Assembly: GCA_964525935.1 (NCBI GenBank)
Contig: CAZGJZ010000002.1
Coordinates: forward strand, 186,001-250,000
Length of the DNA: 64,000 nt
Origin: UBA2377 sp964525935
GTDB taxonomy: Bacteria; Verrucomicrobiota; Verrucomicrobiia; Opitutales; Opitutaceae
Reading direction: 5' to 3'
Below are positions 58,464 to 64,000 of this stretch, piece by piece. The number at the start of each line of letters is the position of its first letter. Position 1 is the stretch's first letter. A program made the position numbers and the translations under genes. Below the pieces are notes generated by a model that worked only from the letters and a program-made list of their open reading frames with translations, ran no database searches and had not been told where the DNA came from.

Positions 58464-60905
58464 TCACGCGGAGACGTGCGTCGGCAGGCGGAAGGGCTTG
58501 AAGTGCCACTCGGGGACGTGGGTGAAGTTGGGGGCGTCGGGGAGGTCGGCGAAGTTTTTGTCACCGAGGATCTGGCCGGGGCTCACGACGTGCCAGTCGC
58601 CGTTGTAATAGTGGTGCGGACCGAAGTGGTTGAAGGTGCTCGGCACGAGTTCGACGCGCAGGCGGTGGGTGCCGGCGGCGAGCGGCGTGGACAGGGCGAG
58701 CTTCCAGTCCGGGCCCCAGGCCCAGCCGACGGACCGGCCGTCGATTGTGATGCGCAGGGCGTCGCCTTGGCTGCCGGTGAATTGAAGTGCAGCCGTCGGT
58801 GCGGTGAGCGTGATGGCGGTCTCGGCGACGAGCGGAGTATTGAGGAAAGGGAAGCCGGCAGCGGCGAGTTCGCTGGTCGGTGAGACTTTCGCAACGGTGG
58901 CGGCGAAGGGGCCGGCGGTGCGCAGCGTGTGGTTGGGGCCGGGCGTGTAGGGCGTGCGGCTGGCGAGCGTGAACGCGCCTTTGAGCCACAGGTAGGGCTT
59001 GGTGGGGAATTCGTGCACGGTGCGGAAACGCAGCGTGTGCTCGCCGGTGCCGAGGGCGGACAGGGCGGCGGTGGGGCCGTCGTAACCGGGAGTCAACGTG
59101 AGTGGGCGGCCGTCGAGGGTGACTTCGACGAGGTCGTCGGCGAAGTGCAGGTGCAGCGCGGGTTCGTTCGCTGGCGTGAAGGTGGTGGCAAATGTGGCGG
59201 TGAAAATCTTCGGAGCGGTCTTGGTGGGCTCGATGAGCCAGGCGTTTTCCGGGAGCGCGGGAATTTGCCAGGTGAGCGGGATGGCGGTTGCTTTCGTTAG
59301 CTGCGCGGTGGTGGCGCTGCTCGCCTTGGCGCCATCGCTCTTGGCCGCGGCCGTGCGCCAGGTGGCGGCGGGACCGCGCAGGAGGGCGGCGGGGTCGATG
59401 ATGAGATGAGTGTAAGTTGCCTTGCCGAGGCGGATACGGCCGTCGCTCAGGCGTTCGCCGTCCTCCTCGAGGGTGCGTTCGTCGGTGATGTCGTAGGCAA
59501 TGCCGGCGGCCTTGAGTTTTTCCAGCGAGGCAAGGAAAGCGGTGTTCATCCGGCTCGCGGGCGTGTCAGGGAAAGTCGACGCGTTGTGGCCGTTGGTCTG
59601 CATGAGCTCCCACGGTTCATATTCGGCCATGAGACCGCGGTAGGGCGCGACGACGAGCGTGTCGGACACGACGGGCGGGCGGGCGGTGAGTTCGCGACTG
59701 ATGCGCGCGAGCATTTCAGGGAACGCATCCTTCCAGCTCAGGTGCAGCGGCTCGGACGGCGGCCAGTCGGTGAGGGCGGGCGTGTCGAGGCGGTATTGGC
59801 TGAGGTGAAAGACGAAGTCGGTGAGCCCGTTGCGGCCGAGCCAGAGGATGTAGCGCTCGACGTCCTCGGGCGACGCGCCCCAACCGGCGCCGCCGAAGCA
59901 TTCGACCATGCTGCGGCCTTCGGCGAACTGGCGCGCGGCGGCGCCGGCCTGGCGCGGATAAAAATCGAGTGCGGGGTAACGCTCGAGCGAGTCGATGCCG
60001 GGCATCGTCAGGTGGCGGTAGATGCGGTGGCAGGAGCCGACCATCGGGAGTTGGAAGAGTGGATTTTCCTCACCCTTCACGTGGCCGATGAACTGCTTCT
60101 TGTGTTTTTTGCACCAATCGAAGTAGGGCGTGAAGAAGCCGCCGATGAGCGTGTCGGTGACGAGCTCCCAGAACTTGGTGCGAGCGGCCTGATAACCTTC
60201 ACCGCGGGCGAAGAGGAGCGGGATTTGCGCGACGTAATTGTCGCCGAAGGCGGCGCGGAGTTTGTCCGGCATGATGCGCGACCACGGGATGCCGGCGGTC
60301 TCGGGAAACGGATCCTTGATGCTGCCGGACTCGGGTTCGTCGAAGAAGATGGCCTCGATGTAATCCCAGGCCTCGGGGCTGAGGCCGGCGCGGTAGCGTT
60401 CGTGGATGAGTTCGAGGAAGTGGCCGAGCACGCGCGGGTCGAGCGAGTCGACGTAGTTCACCTTGCGCGGTGTGAGATGCCAGGTCTGCGCGCCGGGCGT
60501 GCCGGCGGGGACGATGCGGTTGGCGGCGTCGGTGGAAAAGCTGCCAATCGAGCCGGCGGCGGGCTCGCGCGTGAGGTCGAGCCGCATGGCGCCGCTGTCG
60601 GGGTATTGGGCGAGAACCTTGCCATCGCCGGTGCCGCTGGGCCAGCCGTTCTCGTCGTAGAGCCAGAAACGCAGGCCGAGTTTTTTAGCGTGCAGGATGC
60701 AGGCGTTGACCTCGGCGAGGTAGGTGTCGCTGAGATAGGGCGGGATGCCGGGATAAAAGCGCGGGTGGAAAACCACGCCGTGGAGACCGGCGGCCTTGAA
60801 GAGGGCGAGCTGGTGCTGGAGACGCGGCTGGTCGAGCGGGCCGTTGATGGACCAGAACGTGTAGTAACGCGGGGCGAGATCGAGGGCAGGGGTAGAGGTT
60901 TTCAA
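58464..60905 (-). CDS. GH106-like glycosidase, 813 aa
   Basis: A TTG at 60905 gives 813 residues. The start YYTFWSINGPLDQPRLQHQLALFKAAGLHGVVFHPR resembles the barrel N-terminus of GH106 and related glycoside hydrolases. FWLYDENGWPSGTGDG and AIFFDEPES carry acidic residues likely in the active site. The C-terminal half is beta-rich with a galactose-binding-like domain. No signal peptide is present. GH106 members are alpha-L-rhamnosidases, but the specificity is not certain. The gene is convergent with tmRNA. Confidence 0.68.
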   Translation of the reverse strand: MKTSTPALDLAPRYYTFWSINGPLDQPRLQHQLALFKAAGLHGVVFHPRFYPGIPPYLSDTYLAEVNACILHAKKLGLRFWLYDENGWPSGTGDGKVLAQYPDSGAMRLDLTREPAAGSIGSFSTDAANRIVPAGTPGAQTWHLTPRKVNYVDSLDPRVLGHFLELIHERYRAGLSPEAWDYIEAIFFDEPESGSIKDPFPETAGIPWSRIMPDKLRAAFGDNYVAQIPLLFARGEGYQAARTKFWELVTDTLIGGFFTPYFDWCKKHKKQFIGHVKGEENPLFQLPMVGSCHRIYRHLTMPGIDSLERYPALDFYPRQAGAAARQFAEGRSMVECFGGAGWGASPEDVERYILWLGRNGLTDFVFHLSQYRLDTPALTDWPPSEPLHLSWKDAFPEMLARISRELTARPPVVSDTLVVAPYRGLMAEYEPWELMQTNGHNASTFPDTPASRMNTAFLASLEKLKAAGIAYDITDERTLEEDGERLSDGRIRLGKATYTHLIIDPAALLRGPAATWRTAAAKSDGAKASSATTAQLTKATAIPLTWQIPALPENAWLIEPTKTAPKIFTATFATTFTPANEPALHLHFADDLVEVTLDGRPLTLTPGYDGPTAALSALGTGEHTLRFRTVHEFPTKPYLWLKGAFTLASRTPYTPGPNHTLRTAGPFAATVAKVSPTSELAAAGFPFLNTPLVAETAITLTAPTAALQFTGSQGDALRITIDGRSVGWAWGPDWKLALSTPLAAGTHRLRVELVPSTFNHFGPHHYYNGDWHVVSPGQILGDKNFADLPDAPNFTHVPEWHFKPFRLPTHVSA

Positions 60906-61032
60906 GCGACGAAGGTGGTCGCATGTTTCAGGTTCGGCCCGCGGGCGAAAGCCGGAAATGGCGATGTGACGTTAATAACCCAATAACCCCGCCCCGCCGC
61001 ACACGTTGGCCCGTTCGCTCCGGGCCTGATCC

Positions 61033-62079
61033 TCAGAACGTCCGCGAGAGCGCCACCGAACCGTAGTAGTTTTTATTGAGCTGACCCCTGAATTCGCGAG
61101 TGCGCACGGCCTCGGTGTAGGTGAGCTGCCACCGGCCCTTTACGATGCCGATACCGTAGAAACCGTCGCCGACGAAGGTTTCGCGATCGACGCTCGCGCT
61201 GTCACGAAACGTATTGCCATCGAGAAAAATGTCCCGGGCGACCGCCTTGCCATTTACACCGCCAAAGAAGAAGACACTCCAGGCGCGGTCGGTGGCGACG
61301 CGCGGATCGCGGTCGTCGAGCGGAGAGTTGGTCGCCGACGTGGCACCGATGAGGCTCACGCCGAAATCGCTGGGCAGGTTGAACCCGAAGCGCGTGGTGA
61401 AGCCGACGTTGGCGAAAGTCTGCACGTTGCCGAGCGACGCGCCGGCGTGCGGCGTCAGATCGACGCCGAGGAGGTGGCCGAAGCTGCGGCCGTAGAGGCG
61501 CCACTTGCGCTCGAAGACGAGGTTAACGCCCACTTCATCGTGAAGCTGGTAGTCCCAGCCCATCGGGCGCTCGTCATTGATCCACTCGTGCACAAGGCGC
61601 TGCGTGTCCTGCGCGTAAGAATGCCGGCCCACCATGCCGACCTGCAACGCCAGCGTGTCCATGACCGCAGCCGTCTTGGTGATGACGCTGAATTCAAGAT
61701 AACTCCAGCCGGCGTAGGGCCGGTCCGTCGGATCGGGGATGGTGCGATCGGTGTCCTGCGGCGTGTAGATGTTCTGGCCGAAGGCGAAGCCGAAGTTTCG
61801 CTGTGCGCCGGGGCGATCCATGAACGGCAGGGTGTTGGCGAGTTTCTGGTGCCAGCCGAACGGACCCCACGCGCCGAGGTCGGAGGTGAGCCACGAAAGT
61901 TTCAGGCCGTTGGTGTAGTGCCGGTCTTGGCCGCCGAAGTAGTCGTTCTCCAGATAGAAGGTGAAAACCCCGGCATGGCGGGCCGACTCCGCGGGAATTT
62001 TTTCCTGCGCGCGCAGGGGTTGGGTCGCGAAGGCGGCGACGCTGAGGACGATCAGGGCGAGAGATGGAAGTGCTTTCAT
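61033..62079 (-). CDS. Lipid A deacylase LpxR-family outer-membrane protein
   Basis: ATG at 62079 gives 348 residues with a Sec signal (MKALPSLALIVLSVAAFA). FTFYLENDYFGGQDRHYTNGLKLSW contains the Asn-Asp pair of the LpxR active site; VGMVGRHSYAQDTQRLVHEWINDERPMGWDYQLHDEVGVN is the second signature with the likely catalytic His. The C-terminus ends in Phe (SVALSRTF), typical of outer-membrane beta-barrels. LpxR removes the 3'-acyloxyacyl group from lipid A. It stands alone. Confidence 0.9.
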   Translation of the reverse strand: MKALPSLALIVLSVAAFATQPLRAQEKIPAESARHAGVFTFYLENDYFGGQDRHYTNGLKLSWLTSDLGAWGPFGWHQKLANTLPFMDRPGAQRNFGFAFGQNIYTPQDTDRTIPDPTDRPYAGWSYLEFSVITKTAAVMDTLALQVGMVGRHSYAQDTQRLVHEWINDERPMGWDYQLHDEVGVNLVFERKWRLYGRSFGHLLGVDLTPHAGASLGNVQTFANVGFTTRFGFNLPSDFGVSLIGATSATNSPLDDRDPRVATDRAWSVFFFGGVNGKAVARDIFLDGNTFRDSASVDRETFVGDGFYGIGIVKGRWQLTYTEAVRTREFRGQLNKNYYGSVALSRTF

Positions 62080-62217
62080 GACTGGATGAAAGGCTAGTTC
62101 CATAAAGCGGGCGGTGGTTCCCGGGGTTCGCGGCAATCGCGGTGACGCCACGGGGTGCGATGACGGGCAAAAAGCTTGTTCGGCGCGCAGGCGCGGCGTT
62201 TGCTCCCGGCTTACCCC

Positions 62218-63228
62218 ATGAGCACACCCCGCATCGTCCGTGCCGCGATCATTGGTTGCGGCAGTTATGGCGCCGAACACGCCAAGTTTCTCTCCACTTA
62301 CGCCGGCGTGAAGCTGCACGCCGTCGCCGACATCGCATTGGCGCGCGCCGAGGATTTTGCGAAAAAATACGGCGCCGGTTACGCCACCGCCGACGTCGGA
62401 CGCATCTGGGCGGACAAGGAAATCGACGCGGTGTGGATCTGCACGCAGCATGACACGCACGCGCCGCTGGGCGAGGCGGCGGCGAAGGCCGGCAAGAATT
62501 TCTTCCTCGAGAAACCGCTGGCACTGACGCTCGCGGACTGTGACCGCATCGTGGCGGCGGTGGAACGCAGCGGCGTGATCGCGGCGTCGGGTTTCAAGTT
62601 GCGGTTCTTTCCGGGTGTGGTGGCGGCGAAGCAATTCCTGCCGACGCCGACGCTGACGGTGGCGCAGGTGATCGACGACCACTGGCCGTCGGAGTTTTGG
62701 GCCAACGATCCCGTGCAGGGCGGCGGCAACGTGCTTTCACAGGGCTGCCATATGGTCGACACGGTGCTGCACCTGCATCCCGCGCCACCGGTGCGCGTCT
62801 ATGCGGCGGGCGGCAACAAGCACCATCCGACGCGCGACATCGTGGACACGGCGGCGATTTCCCTGACGTTCGCCGATGGCGCGGTGGCGAGCGTGGCGGT
62901 GGGCGACTGCGGCGTGCCGCCGCACTCGTCGAAGTTTGCGCTGCAGCAATCGGGCGGCACGAAGAGTTTCAGCCTCTACAACCGGCTCAACTCGATCATG
63001 ACGCGCGAGGACAAGAAGGTGACCGAGCATCCGGCGTGGCCGGAAGAAGGTGCGGCGGTGATCGATGCGCCCTTCATCGCGGCGGTCGCGACGGGCGGGG
63101 CTTCGCCGGTGTCGGTGCAGTCGGCGCGGCGCACGTCGGCTGTGGTGCTGGCAGCAGTCGAGTCGATCAAGACAGGCCGCGCCATCGATCTTACCGCGCC
63201 GCCGTATGCGGCGGCGATGAAGTGCTGA
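62218..63228 (+). CDS. Gfo/Idh/MocA-family oxidoreductase
   Basis: ATG at 62218 gives 336 residues. AAIIGCGSYGAEHAKFLST is the NAD(P) loop, NFFLEKPLALTLADCDRIV holds the conserved EKP, and GGGNVLSQGCHMVDTVLHL has the catalytic His-containing motif. It oxidises or reduces a sugar-like substrate. It is less similar to the family member at 45034 than the shared motifs suggest. It is convergent with the partial gene at the right edge. Confidence 0.92.
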   Translation: MSTPRIVRAAIIGCGSYGAEHAKFLSTYAGVKLHAVADIALARAEDFAKKYGAGYATADVGRIWADKEIDAVWICTQHDTHAPLGEAAAKAGKNFFLEKPLALTLADCDRIVAAVERSGVIAASGFKLRFFPGVVAAKQFLPTPTLTVAQVIDDHWPSEFWANDPVQGGGNVLSQGCHMVDTVLHLHPAPPVRVYAAGGNKHHPTRDIVDTAAISLTFADGAVASVAVGDCGVPPHSSKFALQQSGGTKSFSLYNRLNSIMTREDKKVTEHPAWPEEGAAVIDAPFIAAVATGGASPVSVQSARRTSAVVLAAVESIKTGRAIDLTAPPYAAAMKC

Positions 63229-63242
63229 AACGCGCCTCGCGC

Positions 63243-64000
63243 CTAGGCCAGCAATGATGGTGGGAATACCGCCAGGCCGATGCCGCTGACGGGAACCGGC
63301 AGGGCATCTGCGGGATAGTGTGGCTTGCCGTCGTGGACCGTGGCCCGACCGTGGTAGAAGACCAGCACGCGGTCGCGCCAGCGCACGGGCGGTGCGGCGA
63401 CGATGGTCAGGCCGCAGTCGAATGCGCCGCGCGGACCGAGCGGAATTACCGGTTGGCGGTCGTGTGCACGTTGCCAGGTCCAGCCATCGGTGCTGGTCGC
63501 CAGTTGCACATCCATGGTCTGGTCGCCGGTGTGGTGGCAGTTGAGCAAAGCGCCATAGCCGGTGGCGGTGGTGAAGGGCGTGAGCCAGTAAAACTGAAGA
63601 TCGGGCGCATCCTGCGCATCGGGTTCAAGGATTGTGATGGGGCCGACCCAACGGCCGGCGAAATCCTCGCACTTCCAGATCGAGATGCGACGGTGCATGC
63701 CCTTGAGATTATCGCGGGCGGTCGGCAGGGCGGGATTGTAGGCCCAGGTCTGTTGATAGAGGAAGTGGGTGGCTGCGCCCAGCGGCGTGGTGACATCGGG
63801 GCGTGCGACGACGAGCGACATCGCATCGTTGGCGTTGGTGATGACCGGGCGCGGATGGAGGGGGCGCCACTTCAGTCCATCGGAGCTGGTGGCGAGGCAG
63901 ATGCCCGCTGACGACGCGGGATCAGGCCGGTCCCAATAAATCATTTTCCAGCGCCGCGACGCGTCCGGCTCCGCCGGCTCGCGGATGATGGTCGTCGGCA
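63243..64000 (-). CDS. Beta-propeller glycosidase-like protein, 5' end beyond window
   Basis: The frame is open from the right edge (PTTIIREPAEPDASRRWK) to the stop at 63243, at least 252 residues. Repeats such as AGICLATSSDGLKWRPLHPRPVI and DVQLATSTDGWTWQRAHDRQPVIPLGPRGAFDCG are blade signatures of five-bladed propellers found in GH32/43/68-type and GH130-like proteins. The active site cannot be seen because the N-terminal part is missing. It likely acts on a sugar, fitting the neighbouring genes. It is convergent with the Gfo/Idh/MocA gene. Confidence 0.72.
   Translation of the reverse strand, partial: PTTIIREPAEPDASRRWKMIYWDRPDPASSAGICLATSSDGLKWRPLHPRPVITNANDAMSLVVARPDVTTPLGAATHFLYQQTWAYNPALPTARDNLKGMHRRISIWKCEDFAGRWVGPITILEPDAQDAPDLQFYWLTPFTTATGYGALLNCHHTGDQTMDVQLATSTDGWTWQRAHDRQPVIPLGPRGAFDCGLTIVAAPPVRWRDRVLVFYHGRATVHDGKPHYPADALPVPVSGIGLAVFPPSLLA

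Overview
The window is high-GC DNA from what looks like a member of the Verrucomicrobiota, probably Opitutales-like. This is an inference from gene content (RapA, Tex, SET-domain protein, LysM coiled-coil lipoproteins, many glycosidases and Gfo/Idh/MocA dehydrogenases) and from the dense short palindromic repeats; no rRNA is present to confirm it. No intergenic gap exceeds about 275 bp. No CRISPR array, prophage, transposase or tRNA was seen; the only RNA gene recognised is tmRNA.

Layout. 1-3.2 kb: rapA (minus strand, runs off the left edge), then a GNAT acetyltransferase in a more AT-rich patch. 4.1-10.6 kb: three tandem minus-strand genes for exported coiled-coil proteins, each ending in a LysM domain, the last of 1516 residues. 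10.7-12.9 kb: glpK and a YcfL-like lipoprotein. 13.0-19.4 kb: a signalling island with a LuxR-type response regulator, a propeller-type hybrid histidine kinase and, divergent from it across 60 bp, a tight four-gene operon: a 70-residue secretory-type small peptide with a CxxC near its C-terminus, a short divergent YcaO-like protein, a 74-residue unknown protein and a soluble histidine kinase. This is the best candidate for an undescribed system: a possible modified-peptide signal made beside its own sensors.

19.4-38.1 kb is mostly housekeeping and miscellaneous genes: DMT and MATE transporters, YggU, a MetB-like PLP enzyme, ExoIII with an overlapping SET methyltransferase, PncC-like amidohydrolase, VOC proteins, SYLF protein, zincin, Spy-like protein, flavoprotein, AEC carrier, aldo/keto reductase, TerC, Tex, a frameshifted ATPase and a ferritin-like protein.

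38.2-64 kb is carbohydrate catabolism. It has an orphan sugar-binding protein with a TPR partner, GH38 alpha-mannosidase, amidohydrolase, two Gfo/Idh/MocA oxidoreductases, a RraA-family protein, NagB and NagA. A separate operon encodes a sugar ABC importer (binding protein and two permeases, no ATPase) plus an unassigned glycosidase. GH2 beta-mannosidase, tmRNA, a GH106-like glycosidase, LpxR and a partial beta-propeller glycosidase-like protein follow. Alpha- and beta-mannosidase together with NagA/NagB fit use of mannose/N-acetylglucosamine glycans such as N-glycan cores.

A striking layer across the window is repeat DNA. A 23-25 bp palindrome with arms TTTGTAACC/GGTTACAAA occurs six times with compensatory arm changes and a loop orientation matching the adjacent gene. 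Several longer inverted repeats, two with perfect 26-bp arms, lie between genes. Other short repeats sit in frame inside rapA, tex, the MATE gene and a hypothetical gene, and repeat edges provide several stop codons.
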